From positions 62,001-126,000 of the forward strand of contig NZ_BJLR01000009.1 in NCBI RefSeq assembly GCF_006538745.1: a DNA stretch of 64,000 nucleotides. The letters are read 5' to 3'. Of this stretch, positions 8,969 to 17,395 are shown in pieces (position 1 is the first letter of the stretch; the number at the start of each line of letters is the position of its first letter). Made by a program: the position numbers and the translations under genes. A model generated the notes under the pieces. That model had not been told where the DNA came from. It did no database searches and worked only from the letters and a program-made list of their open reading frames with translations. This DNA comes from Cellulomonas cellasea. GTDB taxonomy: Bacteria > Actinomycetota > Actinomycetes > Actinomycetales > Cellulomonadaceae.

Positions 8969-9607
8969 TCAGCGCAGCACGGCCGCGCACATCGCGTCGC
9001 CGACCCACGCGGCGTACTCGTCGTCGGACCAGCCGCGGCCGGCGACGAGCAGGTGCCACACCTGGACGCTGTTCAGCACCCAGATCCGGTCCCGCGCGCG
9101 CTCGGCGGTCAGGCCTTCCGCGAGGCCGCCGAGCTCCTCGACGCGCCGCGCGACCATGAGGGTGCCGGTCGCGCGCTCGGCGTCGGTGACCCGCACGTGC
9201 TCGAGGAGGTCCGGCTGACCCGCGGCGGCGCCGTTGGCGAGCTGCAGCATGAGGGGGCCCACGCGCCCGAGCAGCTGCCGGCCGAACTCCGCGTAGGCAT
9301 GCAGGAGGTCCCCCGGGTCGGTGAGCGCGTACATGCGCCGGACCTCGGGCCGGTCCGCCAGGGGGATCGGCTCGTCGTCGCCGGCGAGCGCCCTGTCGTA
9401 GGCCGCCTTGAGCAGCTGCGGCTTGCCGCTGACGGTGTTGTAGACGGTCTGCGCGGACACCCCGGCCCGTGCGGCGACGGCGGCCATGCTCGTCGCCGCG
9501 TACCCGTGCTCGGTGAAGAGCTCGGCGGCCGCGGTCAGCACGGCGGCACGCGTGGCGCGCGCCTGCTCCTCGCGTCGCGGGCTGGTGTACCGGCGCTTCT
9601 CCGCCAT
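8969..9607 (-). CDS. TetR family transcriptional regulator
   Basis: 212 residues. The N-terminal helix-turn-helix covers about residues 18-65, with the typical TetR sequence MAAVAARAGVSAQTVYNTV followed by K at the end of the recognition region. The C-terminal ligand-binding domain is divergent. The gene is divergent from the small membrane protein at 9683 and probably heads an operon with the SRPBCC gene. Its operator is likely in the 75-base intergenic region, where an imperfect dyad surrounds TATA at about 9625-9644. Confidence 0.9.
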   Translation of the reverse strand: MAEKRRYTSPRREEQARATRAAVLTAAAELFTEHGYAATSMAAVAARAGVSAQTVYNTVSGKPQLLKAAYDRALAGDDEPIPLADRPEVRRMYALTDPGDLLHAYAEFGRQLLGRVGPLMLQLANGAAAGQPDLLEHVRVTDAERATGTLMVARRVEELGGLAEGLTAERARDRIWVLNSVQVWHLLVAGRGWSDDEYAAWVGDAMCAAVLR

Positions 9608-9620
9608 GGTCGCCTTTCAC

Positions 9621-9648
9621 TTGACAGTAGGTATAGTGAATGTAGTCT
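9621..9648 (+). promoter_or_regulatory. Promoter with candidate TetR operator
   Basis: A consensus -35 TTGACA (9621-9626), a 16-base spacer and a -10 TAGTCT (9643-9648) precede the membrane-protein gene. The spacer carries an imperfect dyad running from ACA to TGT around a central TA, with 6 of 10 pairs matching. A repressor bound there would block both directions. Confidence 0.6.
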
Positions 9649-9682
9649 GATTCCACCCATTATGGACCAGGGAGACGACGCC

Positions 9683-10177
9683 ATGACGCACAGCACCCTC
9701 GCCCCGACCGGTCGGTCCGCGCGCGCTCTCGGCTGGCGGGACTGGGTCCTCGGCGCCACCACGGCGGTGACCGTCTACAGCGCCGGCATCGCCTGGCAGG
9801 CCTACGCGGTGTCCTACCCGCTGTTCAGCCAGGTCAGCGCGGAGGAGTTCCCGGCGTACCACCTCGCGTACAACGCCGCGATCCCCGGGGTCGTGATCGC
9901 GCCGGGCTTCGTGTGCTTCCTCGCCTGCGCGGCGCTGCCGTGGACGCGCCCCGCCGACGTGCCGCGCGCGCTCACCGCCGTGGTCAGCGCGAGCGGCCTC
10001 GTCTCGCTCGCCACGACGGTGCTGTGGGCGATCCCGATGCACGACCGGCTCGATTCCGTCGGCCAGTCCGCGGAGGCGCTCGCCGCCCTCGCCCAGGCGA
10101 ACGCGGTCCGGACCGGCGCCCTCACGCTCGGCGCAGGCGCGCTCGTGTGGTCGCTGCTGCGCCGTCGCGCAGCCTGA
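9683..10177 (+). CDS. Small four-helix membrane protein (function unknown)
   Basis: 164 residues from ATG 9683 with an AGGGAG ribosome-binding site. Four hydrophobic segments are visible, at about residues 22-44, 62-85, 95-118 and 140-158. Polar loops contain YPLFSQVSAEEFPAYHLAYN. It resembles unnamed actinobacterial membrane proteins transcribed opposite a TetR repressor. Regulation by the adjacent TetR is inferred from the divergent layout and the strong TTGACA promoter. I do not recognise a function. Confidence 0.75.
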   Translation: MTHSTLAPTGRSARALGWRDWVLGATTAVTVYSAGIAWQAYAVSYPLFSQVSAEEFPAYHLAYNAAIPGVVIAPGFVCFLACAALPWTRPADVPRALTAVVSASGLVSLATTVLWAIPMHDRLDSVGQSAEALAALAQANAVRTGALTLGAGALVWSLLRRRAA

Positions 10178-10323
10178 GGCGCCCCGGTCCCGCGCCCCGC
10201 CCGCGCCGGTCCCGGCGAAAGCCCTCGACCGCGCACCTGTCGCTCCGGTAGGACTCACGGGCCGACCCGGTGGCGCTCGCGCGCGACCCGCCCGGCGGCC
10301 CCGCAACGAGAGAAGGTCCCGAC

Positions 10324-10401
10324 ATGGCGTGCCGCACCGTCCGACGCGAGACCCGGAGCACCGCAGGACCGGCCGTCGACGCCGACCGGAGCGCTCCGTG
10401 A
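10324..10401 (+). CDS. Upstream short ORF (25 aa) overlapping methyltransferase start
   Basis: ATG 10324 is preceded seven bases upstream by a strong GAGAGAAGG ribosome-binding site. The frame is rich in Arg and Thr and stops at TGA 10399-10401, which overlaps the GTG start (10398) of the next gene as GTGA. The methyltransferase start itself has only a weak ribosome-binding site. This layout suggests translational coupling by a leader peptide, though a chance ORF is possible in such GC-rich DNA. Confidence 0.4.
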   Translation: MACRTVRRETRSTAGPAVDADRSAP

Positions 10402-11177
10402 CGGCCCGCGAGCGCCCGGCCGGCGACGTCGACTACGAGCGGCACGGTGTGGGCTACGCGGCGGTCCGGCGGCCCGACCCGCGCATCGCGGCCCGGGTGC
10501 ACGCAGCGCTCGGCGCGAGCCGCACGGTGCTCAACGTCGGGGCCGGGGCCGGCTCGTACGAGCCCGACGACCGCTGGGTGCTCGCGGTCGAGCCGTCGGC
10601 GACGATGCGCGCCCAGCGCCCCCGCGGAGCCGCACCGGCCCTCGACGCGACGGCCGAGCACCTGCCGTTCGACGACGACACGTTCGACGCGGCCATGGCG
10701 ACGGTCACGGTGCACCAGTGGGGCGACGTCGACCGGGGGCTGCGCGAGCTGCGGCGGGTCAGCCGCGGCCCGGTCGTCGTCCTCACCTTCGACGCCCCGG
10801 TGCTGCAGCGGCTCTGGCTCGCCGACTACCTCCCCGAGGCCGTCGCCGCGGAGGAGGAGCGGTTCCCGACGATCGACCGGCTGACCCGCGTCCTCGCCGA
10901 GGGCAGCACGGACGTCCGCGTCGACGTCGTGCCGGTGCCGCTCGACTGCGTCGACGGGTTCGGTGAGGCGTTCTACGGCCGCCCGGAGGCGTTCCTGCGG
11001 CCCGAGGTGCGCGCCGCGACGTCCGCCCTGCTGCTGGCCGACCCGAGCGCGATGCGGTCCGGCCTCGACCGACTCGAGGCCGACCTGGCCAGCGGCGCCT
11101 GGGACCGCGCGTACGGGCACCTGCGGACGCAGCCCGAGCTCCACGGCGCGCTGCGCCTTGTCACGGCGCACGCCTGA
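10398..11177 (+). CDS. Class I SAM-dependent methyltransferase
   Basis: 259 residues from GTG 10398. Motif I (VLNVGAGAGSYE, about residues 44-55) binds the SAM adenosyl-methionine. The acidic residue of motif II is in VLAVEPS (about 63-69), and an AEHLPFDDDTFDAA segment (about 87-100) matches the UbiE/type-11 fold. The substrate is unknown; the family covers quinone, lipid and small-molecule methylases. The start is less certain: the 5' end overlaps the stop of a short leader ORF, and an in-frame start at 10329 would add Arg-rich residues. Confidence 0.8.
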   Translation: MTARERPAGDVDYERHGVGYAAVRRPDPRIAARVHAALGASRTVLNVGAGAGSYEPDDRWVLAVEPSATMRAQRPRGAAPALDATAEHLPFDDDTFDAAMATVTVHQWGDVDRGLRELRRVSRGPVVVLTFDAPVLQRLWLADYLPEAVAAEEERFPTIDRLTRVLAEGSTDVRVDVVPVPLDCVDGFGEAFYGRPEAFLRPEVRAATSALLLADPSAMRSGLDRLEADLASGAWDRAYGHLRTQPELHGALRLVTAHA

Positions 11178-11321
11178 AGCCGCTCCGGTGGAGGTGTCGA
11201 TCCCACCTCGAGGTCCGGCGGGTCGTCTCGACCGAGGACTTCGTGGAGAGGGGCACCGCCGGGCCGCAGGAGGCCGTGGAGCAGCGCCGCGCGGGACCGG
11301 TGCGCCGCGCGGGACCGCCGC

Positions 11322-11897
11322 TCAGCCGCCGACGGCCGGCGGGTCCACCGGGGCACCGTCGCCGTGCGGCGGCAGGTCGCCGCGCTCGACGGGCGGCCCG
11401 GGCACCTGGACGTCCGCGAACAGCGCACCGAGCTCGTCGGCGCCCGGCACCCGGACCGCCTCGCCGGCCGCGCGCAGGGTCGCTGCGTCGACACCGTCGC
11501 CGTCGAGCACGACGTGCACGTCGCCGCGCTCGACCCCGCACCGCAGCACCGCGTCGGCGGCGTCGGTCAGCCCGGCGCACGGGACCACCGACGCGGGAGC
11601 GTCCCGGGACGTCGTGAGCAGCACGGTGCCGGTGCCGTCGCCCCGCACCCAGGCCGCTGACATGCCGTCGTCGCCCACGACCCCCACCGACTGGGTCGCG
11701 AGCGTGAACCCCTCGACGTCCGTGACGTGCACCAGCTCGGGGGCGATCCCCGCGGGCTCCGACCAGGCGGCGATCTCGGCGGGAGCGGCCGGCACGGCGG
11801 GCACGGCCGGCTCCCCCGCCCCGGCACGTCCCGCGCACGCACCGAGCACGAGCACCGCGGGCACGACGACGAGGGCGGCACGCCGGGTGCGGGTCAC
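11322..11897 (-). CDS. Putative lipoprotein, function unknown
   Basis: 191 residues from GTG 11897. It starts with positively charged residues, a hydrophobic stretch and the lipobox V-L-G-A-C at about residues 16-20, so it should be lipidated and held on the outer face of the membrane. The mature part has short Val/Asp-rich strands and no recognisable domain. Two more cysteines (in VVPCAG and LRCGV) could form a disulfide. The gene begins 41 bases after the DinB gene on the same strand and may be in one transcript. The gene product has no assigned role. Confidence 0.6.
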   Translation of the reverse strand: MTRTRRAALVVVPAVLVLGACAGRAGAGEPAVPAVPAAPAEIAAWSEPAGIAPELVHVTDVEGFTLATQSVGVVGDDGMSAAWVRGDGTGTVLLTTSRDAPASVVPCAGLTDAADAVLRCGVERGDVHVVLDGDGVDAATLRAAGEAVRVPGADELGALFADVQVPGPPVERGDLPPHGDGAPVDPPAVGG

Positions 11898-11937
11898 CTC
11901 GGCAGGCCGCCGCGGACGGTCGCGCGACCCGCCGGGG

Positions 11938-12465
11938 CTACTCACCCGTCGACCCGTCGGCGAGCTCCCGGGCGATGTCGAGGTGGCCGGCGTGCCGCGC
12001 GTACTCCTGCAGGACGTGGAAGCCGATCCACGCGAGGGTCGGGGGCGGGCCGGCGTCGGCGTCGAACCGGCCCCCGACCGCACCCCGGGTCTCGAGCGGC
12101 ACCGACGTCAGGATCGCGGTCGTCCGCTCGCCGCCCGCGTGCAGCCGCGCCACGAGGTCCGCCGCGGTGACGCCGTCGGGCTCCACCCAGCGGCCGTCGT
12201 CCGTGCCCCCGGCGTGGTCGCCCCACGGCTCGTCGACCCGCTCCGCGAGGAAGCCCCACACGAACCAGCGCTGCTCCATGTGCACGAGGTGGCTCAGCAG
12301 CCCCAGCGGAGTCCACCCGGACGGGAGCCGCGACGTCCGCAGCTCGTCGTCGGTCAGGCCGGCGGTCTTGCGTGCGACCGTCGCCCGGTAGTAGTCGAGG
12401 TACGCGACGAGCTGCCGCGCGGGGTCGGCGGAGTCGAGGCGCGGCTCGACGTCGGAGAGGGCCAT
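11938..12465 (-). CDS. DinB family protein (metal-dependent four-helix bundle)
   Basis: 175 residues from ATG 12465, with TAGGTT (12473-12478) seven bases upstream as a leaderless -10. Three histidines fit the DinB metal site: one in SHLVHMEQRW after the second helix and a pair in EYARHAGHLDIARE near the C-terminus. DinB-like enzymes include thiol-dependent S-transferases that use mycothiol or bacillithiol. The true reaction is unknown. A second DinB/DUF664-type gene lies at 16285 and a third, fused to a pentapeptide repeat, at 21520. Confidence 0.8.
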   Translation of the reverse strand: MALSDVEPRLDSADPARQLVAYLDYYRATVARKTAGLTDDELRTSRLPSGWTPLGLLSHLVHMEQRWFVWGFLAERVDEPWGDHAGGTDDGRWVEPDGVTAADLVARLHAGGERTTAILTSVPLETRGAVGGRFDADAGPPPTLAWIGFHVLQEYARHAGHLDIARELADGSTGE

Positions 12466-12537
12466 GCCGGCCAACCTAGGCCGCGGGGCGTGCTGGGCGG
12501 GAGTGCCGGGCGGGGGGCGTTGCCTGTCGGCGCCCCG

Positions 12538-12996
12538 TCACTGCCAGACGGTCGACTGCGCGTCCGGCTCGGCGGGCAGCTGCGGCGCGGCGGGCCCGGC
12601 CGCAGCCAGGTCACGGACGTTCTTCTGCACGGCCACCACGGAGAACATCGCCATCGTGTAGGCCAGGCCGTAGAAGCCCTTCTCCGACAGGGTCAGCGCC
12701 GCGTTGCTCAGGCCCGTCGCCATGAGCACGAGCGAGACGACGACCATGCTCCACGACAGCCCGAGGAAGATCGACGTCACGGGCACGCCCTCGGCACGGT
12801 CGCGCACCGACTTCTGCAGCGCGATCGCGGAGAACAGGCCGAGCAGCAGCAGGGTCCCGTAGAAGCCCTTCTCGGAGAGCTCCATCGTCGCGTTCCACAG
12901 ACCGACGCCGAACGCGGTGAGGGCGATGGTGAGCGCGACCCACGACGCACCGACGAACGCGGCGGTGGGTCGTGCGGGCAGGGGGTGCTGCGACAT
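12538..12996 (-). CDS. YiaA/YiaB family inner-membrane protein
   Basis: 152 residues with four membrane helices arranged as two similar pairs. Each pair contains the signature ELSEKGFYG or TLSEKGFYG followed by a helix ending in VQK or LQK and then VRD. That duplicated signature is characteristic of the YiaA/YiaB two-helix family, of unknown role. The ribosome-binding site CCGGAGCG precedes ATG 12996. No operon partner is adjacent, and the gene diverges from the DUF2332 gene at 13186. Confidence 0.8.
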   Translation of the reverse strand: MSQHPLPARPTAAFVGASWVALTIALTAFGVGLWNATMELSEKGFYGTLLLLGLFSAIALQKSVRDRAEGVPVTSIFLGLSWSMVVVSLVLMATGLSNAALTLSEKGFYGLAYTMAMFSVVAVQKNVRDLAAAGPAAPQLPAEPDAQSTVWQ

Positions 12997-13185
12997 GGGG
13001 CGCTCCGGAGGTCGGGCTGCCGGCATCGAGCCGGCTGCGCCCACGATGGTGGTGGTCCGGGACCGTCCCCCGCAAGCATCCTGGGCCACATCCACCCGGC
13101 GGGCGGTGCGGCCGGCCGGCCGCTGCGGGGGTGCGGCGGCGCGCGTGGCAGGCCCCGGCCCGCACGGACCGGGCATCCTGTCCCG

Positions 13186-14166
13186 ATGGACCCGAGCATC
13201 CACCTGGGCACCGCCGGCGTCACCGAGAGCTACCGGGCGTTCGGCGAGCGGGAGGCCCGCGGTGTCTCCGCCGTCTACGCGGGGTGGGCCGCCGGCGTGA
13301 GCGAGGACGCCGCCGTCGCGGACCTGCTCGCGGGCCTGCCGCCCGGCAAGCGGCAGCCCAACCTCGTCTTCGCCGCCGCCCGGTGGCACGGCGCGCACGG
13401 CACGTACGACGACCTCCGGGCGACCCTCCTCGACCGGTGGCCGGAGGTCCGCTCGACGGTCCTCGCGCGCGCGACCCAGACCAACGAGGCCGGCCGCTGC
13501 GCGGTGCTGCTGCCGTTCCTCGCGGAGCTGCCCCAGCCGCTCGCGCTGCTCGAGGTCGGGGCGTCCGCGGGCTTGTGCCTGCTGCCGGACCGCTACTCCT
13601 ACCGCTACGACGACGGGACGCGGCTCGACCCCGACGACGGCCCGTCGGACGTCGTCCTGCCCTGCGCCCTCGGCCCCGGGGCCCGCGCGCCGGGCCGCCT
13701 GCCCGAGGTCGTGTGGCGCGCCGGCATCGACCTGGCTCCGGTGGACGTGCACGACGACGACGCGTGCGCCTGGCTCGAGACGCTCGTCTGGCCCGAGCAC
13801 ACCGAGCGCCGCAGCCGGCTGCGCGCCGCGCTCGACGTGGCCCGCCGCGACCCGCCGCGCGTGGTCCCCGGGGACCTGCTCGACGCGCTCCCGGCCCTGG
13901 CCGCCGAGGCGCCGGCGGACGCGACGCTCGTCGTGCTGCACAGCGCGGTCCTGGCCTACCTCGACGCGCCGGCACGGTCGGCGTTCGTCGCCGCGGTCGG
14001 GGCGCTGCCCGGGCACTGGATCAGCAACGAGGGCCCGCAGGTCCTCCCGTGGACCGCGGGGCTCGCCTCCGGGACGGACGGTCGCGGGTTCGTCGTCGCG
14101 GTCGACGGGGTGCCCCGCGCCTACGCCGACCCGCACGGCAGCACGCTCGCGGGCCTCGACGGATGA
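13186..14166 (+). CDS. DUF2332 family protein
   Basis: 326 residues, of the size expected for this actinobacterial family. Recognisable segments are an N-terminal helix-rich part (YRAFGEREARGVSAVYAGWA), a NEAGRCAVLLPFL stretch, and LALLEVGASAGLCLLPDRYSY, which resembles motif I of SAM-binding proteins; residues near the C-terminus match a Rossmann-like end. A methyltransferase-like fold is therefore plausible but not proven. No ribosome-binding site precedes ATG 13186. The gene is followed by a strong hairpin. Confidence 0.75.
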   Translation: MDPSIHLGTAGVTESYRAFGEREARGVSAVYAGWAAGVSEDAAVADLLAGLPPGKRQPNLVFAAARWHGAHGTYDDLRATLLDRWPEVRSTVLARATQTNEAGRCAVLLPFLAELPQPLALLEVGASAGLCLLPDRYSYRYDDGTRLDPDDGPSDVVLPCALGPGARAPGRLPEVVWRAGIDLAPVDVHDDDACAWLETLVWPEHTERRSRLRAALDVARRDPPRVVPGDLLDALPALAAEAPADATLVVLHSAVLAYLDAPARSAFVAAVGALPGHWISNEGPQVLPWTAGLASGTDGRGFVVAVDGVPRAYADPHGSTLAGLDG

Positions 14167-14219
14167 GCGCCCGGCGCGGCGGCGTCGGTGCGCCGCGCAC
14201 CGGGAGGCGGCAGCCGGCA

Positions 14220-14244
14220 GGCGGCCCGGTGGGTCCGGGCCGCC
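14220..14244. terminator. Bidirectional hairpin terminator
   Basis: A 10-bp perfect stem (GGCGGCCCGG, then its complement) with a 5-base loop sits between the convergent DUF2332 and secreted-repeat genes. An additional 8-bp hairpin lies at 14174-14198. Confidence 0.55.
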
Positions 14245-14251
14245 CGCCCGC

Positions 14252-15106
14252 TCACGCGCACTGACCGCTGCGGGTGCCCGTCACGGTGGTCAGCGGCGAG
14301 GTGGTGATGCCGCGCGTCCCGGTGTTGCCGGTGCACACCAGGTCGCCCGCGACGGCCAGGTCGCCGAGGTCGAGGCTGTGCGGGTTGTCGACGAGCACGA
14401 CCGAGCCGCCGACCGTCGTCCGGCACCGCTCGTCGGCCTCGACGCCGAGCCGCACGTACCCGCGCACGTCGGTGACGGTCAGGTCCCCGACGACCGACGT
14501 CCGGCACACGAGGACCTCGCCCGAGCCGGTCGACGTCAGCGAGGCGCCCAGCGTCGCGTCGTGCACGAGCAGCCGCCCGCCGCGCGTGTCGACGGGCCCC
14601 GCGACCGACGTCCGCGCGAGCTGTGCCCGCGTCGTCGTGGCCACGTCGTACGCGCCCGAGACGGTCGACCGCACGATGCGCACGCCGGCCGTCCGCCCCC
14701 GCACGTCGCCGGTCACCGTCGAGTCGCGCACCTCCAGACCGCGCCACACGTGCTCGTCGTCGACCACGACGTCGCCGCCCACCGTCGAGCGCTCGGTGAT
14801 CGCGACGCCGCCCTGCGCGTCCACGCTGCCGCGGACGGTGGAGAGGACCACCTGGAACGAGCTGTCGTGCGGCACGACGACGTCGCCCTCGACGACCACG
14901 TTCACCAGCACGCACGGTCCGCCGTGGAAGGTGTCGGCCACGAGGTCGCCCGGGACCGTGAGGTCGACCACGGCGTCGCCGTTCCTCGGCAGGGTGCTGC
15001 ACAGGGCCGGGGGCGCCTCGACCTCGGCCGCACCCGCGGCCGACGGCGTGAGCGCGGCGCCGGCCAGCACGAGCGCGAGCACCGCGGACCACCGCGCGGC
15101 GCTCAT
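14252..15106 (-). CDS. Secreted GDV-repeat (probable beta-solenoid) protein, copy 2
   Basis: 284 residues: a signal peptide (1 to about 26), then repeated short strands of the form GDVxV, GDL and STVxGDV spaced about 18-24 residues through the whole mature chain. Regular valine/threonine pairs separated by Gly-Asp suggest a beta-solenoid of the type seen in bactofilin-like or pectate-lyase-like folds. Four cysteines near LCSTLPR, GGPCVL, VLVCRTS and ERCRT may form disulfides. It is paralogous to the upstream gene and overlaps it by ATGA, so the two are translationally coupled. The start ATG 15106 is supported by this overlap. No sorting signal is seen; function unknown. Confidence 0.7.
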   Translation of the reverse strand: MSAARWSAVLALVLAGAALTPSAAGAAEVEAPPALCSTLPRNGDAVVDLTVPGDLVADTFHGGPCVLVNVVVEGDVVVPHDSSFQVVLSTVRGSVDAQGGVAITERSTVGGDVVVDDEHVWRGLEVRDSTVTGDVRGRTAGVRIVRSTVSGAYDVATTTRAQLARTSVAGPVDTRGGRLLVHDATLGASLTSTGSGEVLVCRTSVVGDLTVTDVRGYVRLGVEADERCRTTVGGSVVLVDNPHSLDLGDLAVAGDLVCTGNTGTRGITTSPLTTVTGTRSGQCA

Positions 15107-15987
15107 GCGCACTGCCCCGTCCGCGTCCCGGTGACCGCGGTGGCCGCCGTCCAGGTGACGACGCGCGGGCCGGTGTTGCCCGAGCAGACGAGGTCGCCCC
15201 CGACGGTCAGCACGCCGATGTCGATGCTGTGCGGGTTGTCGAGCAGGTGGACCGACCCGGTCACGTACGCACCGCAGGGCTCGCTGCCCTCGAGCCCGAG
15301 CCGCCCGTACGCGTGCGCGTGCGTCACGGTCAGGTCCCCGTCCACGCTGCTCCGGCACACGAGCACGCCCTGCCCGGTCGACGTCAGGCCGTCGCGCAGG
15401 AACGAGTTGTGCAGCAGCAGGCGGCCGTCCCGCGTCTCGACGTGTCCCCAGACGGTGCTGCGGACCATCTGCAGGCGGCTCGTCGTCGTGACGTCGTAGT
15501 CGCCGTGGACCACCGAGCGCCCCGAGAGCCCGTACAGCTGGACGGTCCCCGCGGTGCCGCGGACGCTCCCGTAGATCGTGGCGTCGCGCATCCCGAGCCC
15601 GCGCCAGGAGTACGCGCCGGTGTCGAGGACGACGTCGCCGAGCACCGCGGAGCCGTCGACCGCGGCGACGTGGCCGTCGGCCGTCACGATCACGTCCCCG
15701 TGCACGGTGCTGCCGGTCAGGCCGAGGTAGCTGACGGCGTGGACGTCCCCGTCGACGATGACCCGCTCGAGGAAGCACCCCGTCCCGTTCGCGCTGTCGG
15801 CGATCAGGTCTCCCTCGATGCGGAGGTCCTGGACGCCCTCCCCCTGCCGCGGCAGGCTGCTGCACAGCACGCCGTCGGGCGGTGCGGCCGTGGCCGGCGG
15901 GCCGCCCATCCCCACGAGCGCCAGGACCGTCGCGGCCAGCAGCACGCCGGACCTCGTCGAGCGCCATCGATGTGCACGAACGTGCAT
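15103..15987 (-). CDS. Secreted GDV-repeat (probable beta-solenoid) protein, copy 1
   Basis: 294 residues from ATG 15987, with a GGGGGG ribosome-binding tract upstream. Signal peptide at about 1-34, ending in the Ala-rich cleavage region TATA. The mature chain carries STVHGDV, GDVVLD, GSVRG, GDYDVTTT and GDLTVTHA at roughly even spacing. Its segments match copy 2 in order: LCSSLPRQG, then LVCRSSVDGDLTV, then DNPHSIDIG, then GDLVCSGNTG and a TVTGTRTGQC-type end. The four conserved cysteines and conserved C-terminal GQCA suggest a folded extracellular pair. Similar cysteine and Gly-Asp spacing argue for duplication of an ancestral gene. I do not recognise a named family, and binding partners are unknown. 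Confidence 0.7.
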   Translation of the reverse strand: MHVRAHRWRSTRSGVLLAATVLALVGMGGPPATAAPPDGVLCSSLPRQGEGVQDLRIEGDLIADSANGTGCFLERVIVDGDVHAVSYLGLTGSTVHGDVIVTADGHVAAVDGSAVLGDVVLDTGAYSWRGLGMRDATIYGSVRGTAGTVQLYGLSGRSVVHGDYDVTTTSRLQMVRSTVWGHVETRDGRLLLHNSFLRDGLTSTGQGVLVCRSSVDGDLTVTHAHAYGRLGLEGSEPCGAYVTGSVHLLDNPHSIDIGVLTVGGDLVCSGNTGPRVVTWTAATAVTGTRTGQCA

Positions 15988-16198
15988 GATCCCCCCCGGG
16001 AGCCCGCGAGCGCCTCGTCGCGCACGCCGGACCAGTGTGGGTCGGGCACCTGACGCCCGCCACGGCGACCACCCGGATGGACGCACCGCACGCGGGGCGC
16101 CGGGCGCGGCAGCGTCGCGTCGCGCGGTCCGCAGAACGGGACCGTCGTGATCCTCTCGACCGGCCCCGCAGCCGGTTGCGCTCCGCCACGATGTCCGG

Positions 16199-16288
16199 AT
16201 GACCGACGCCCCGCACGTGCCCGCCCGCCACGACGACCCCCGCGCACCGCAGCCCGCACCCCGACCGCTCGACGGGAGCCGCCCGTGA
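16199..16288 (+). CDS. Upstream short ORF (29 aa) overlapping DUF664 gene start
   Basis: ATG 16199 opens a Pro/Arg-rich frame that stops at TGA 16286-16288, overlapping the GTG at 16285 as GTGA. A CACGAT hexamer lies just upstream of the ATG, as a possible weak -10. The downstream gene also has its own GGGAG ribosome-binding site, so coupling is less necessary here than for the TSUP and LacI examples. Confidence 0.3.
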   Translation: MTDAPHVPARHDDPRAPQPAPRPLDGSRP

Positions 16289-16875
16289 CCGGCGACCTCG
16301 TCAAGGCGGCCCTGCACGACGAGCTGCGCTGGACCCGCGCGTCGCTGCTCGGCACGCTCGACGGGCTCACGGAGTACGACGCGCGCCGCCCCCTCACGGA
16401 GACGGGCACCAACCTGCTCGGGCTGGTCAAGCACCTCGCGCTCACGGAGGCCCGGTACCTCGGCGAGGTCCTCGGCCGGCCGTTCGCCGAGCCGCTCCCC
16501 CGGTGGGACGACTCCGCGGCGAACCGCGCGCACCTGTGGGCCGCGGAGCACGAGACGCGCGACGAGGTCCTCGCCCGCTACGCGCAGGCCTGCGCGCACG
16601 CCGACGCGACGATCGACGCGCTGCCGGTCGACGCCCCGGGCCACGTCCCGTGGTGGCCGTCGCCGGAGGTGCGGCTCGTCCACGTGCTCGTACACGTACT
16701 CGTCGAGACCGCCCGCCACACCGGCCACGCCGACATCCTGCGGGAGGGTCTCGACGGCGCCGTCGGCACGGGTGCGGGAGCAGGCTCCCCGGTCGACGAC
16801 GGGACCCGGGAGGCCCGGGCGCGGTACCGGGCGCAGGTCGAGGCGGCCGCGCGGGCCGCCGCCGGGAGGGCCTGA
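16285..16875 (+). CDS. DinB superfamily protein, DUF664-like
   Basis: 196 residues from GTG 16285, with GGGAG eight bases upstream. It shows the DinB four-helix plan: an N-terminal helix ending LGLVKHLALTEARY with a metal-ligand histidine, and a late helix VETARHTGHADILRE with two more histidines. The ExRW motif (DELRWTRASLLG) at the start matches the DUF664 branch. This branch includes putative thiol-S-transferases. The C-terminus is Ala/Arg-rich and low complexity. It is a cytoplasmic protein of unknown substrate, preceded by a short ORF that overlaps its start. Confidence 0.8.
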   Translation: MTGDLVKAALHDELRWTRASLLGTLDGLTEYDARRPLTETGTNLLGLVKHLALTEARYLGEVLGRPFAEPLPRWDDSAANRAHLWAAEHETRDEVLARYAQACAHADATIDALPVDAPGHVPWWPSPEVRLVHVLVHVLVETARHTGHADILREGLDGAVGTGAGAGSPVDDGTREARARYRAQVEAAARAAAGRA

Positions 16876-16949
16876 GCCGGCGGCCCTGGGCACGCCGGGG
16901 TGAGCCGGCGCCCCGAGCCGTGCCGGGCGGCCGGTGGCACGATCGACGC

Positions 16950-17393
16950 ATGGATCTGTCGGAGTTCCTGGACCACGTCCGGCGCGGGGAGACCCTCGAG
17001 GGCGGGTCCGAGGCGCACCAGTTCATGCACGGCGCGGCGCAGGACGCGCTGCGGGCCACCGCCGAGCTCAACACCGGGTACCGCACGCCCGAGGAGGTCC
17101 GCGGGCTGCTCGCGCGGCTCACCGGGAGGCCGGTCGACGGGTCGGTCACGGTCTTCCCGCCGTTCTTCTGCGAGTTCGGCAAGAACCTGGTGCTGGGCAA
17201 GGGCGTCTTCCTCAACATGGGCTGCCGGTTCCAGGACGCCGGCGGCCTCACGATCGGGGACGGCACGCTCGTCGGGCACGGCAGCACCGTCGTGACCCTG
17301 AACCACGCGGCCGACCCGGACCGCCGCGCCGAGATGGTCCCCGCGCCCGTCGCGATCGGCCGGAAGGTGTGGCTCGGCGCGGGCAGCCGCGTG
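16950..17393 (+). pseudogene. Truncated hexapeptide (maltose/galactoside-type) O-acetyltransferase
   Basis: ATG 16950, with CACGAT upstream. Residues 1-148 match a sugar O-acetyltransferase of the left-handed beta-helix family: an N-terminal helix pair, NTGYRTPEEV, FCEFGKNLVLGKGVFLNMGC and the hexapeptide coils. The active-site histidine is in TVVTLNHAADPDR. After VAIGRKVWLGAGSRV the homology stops at about 17393, where the final coils (normally ILPGV-type, about 35-40 residues) should begin. The frame then runs to a stop at 17768 by reading the antisense of the kinase gene. A deletion that joined the 3' ends of two convergent genes, or an assembly error, explains this. Any product would lack its last coils and acceptor/CoA contacts, so it is probably inactive. 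Confidence 0.7.
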
Positions 17394-17395
17394 TC

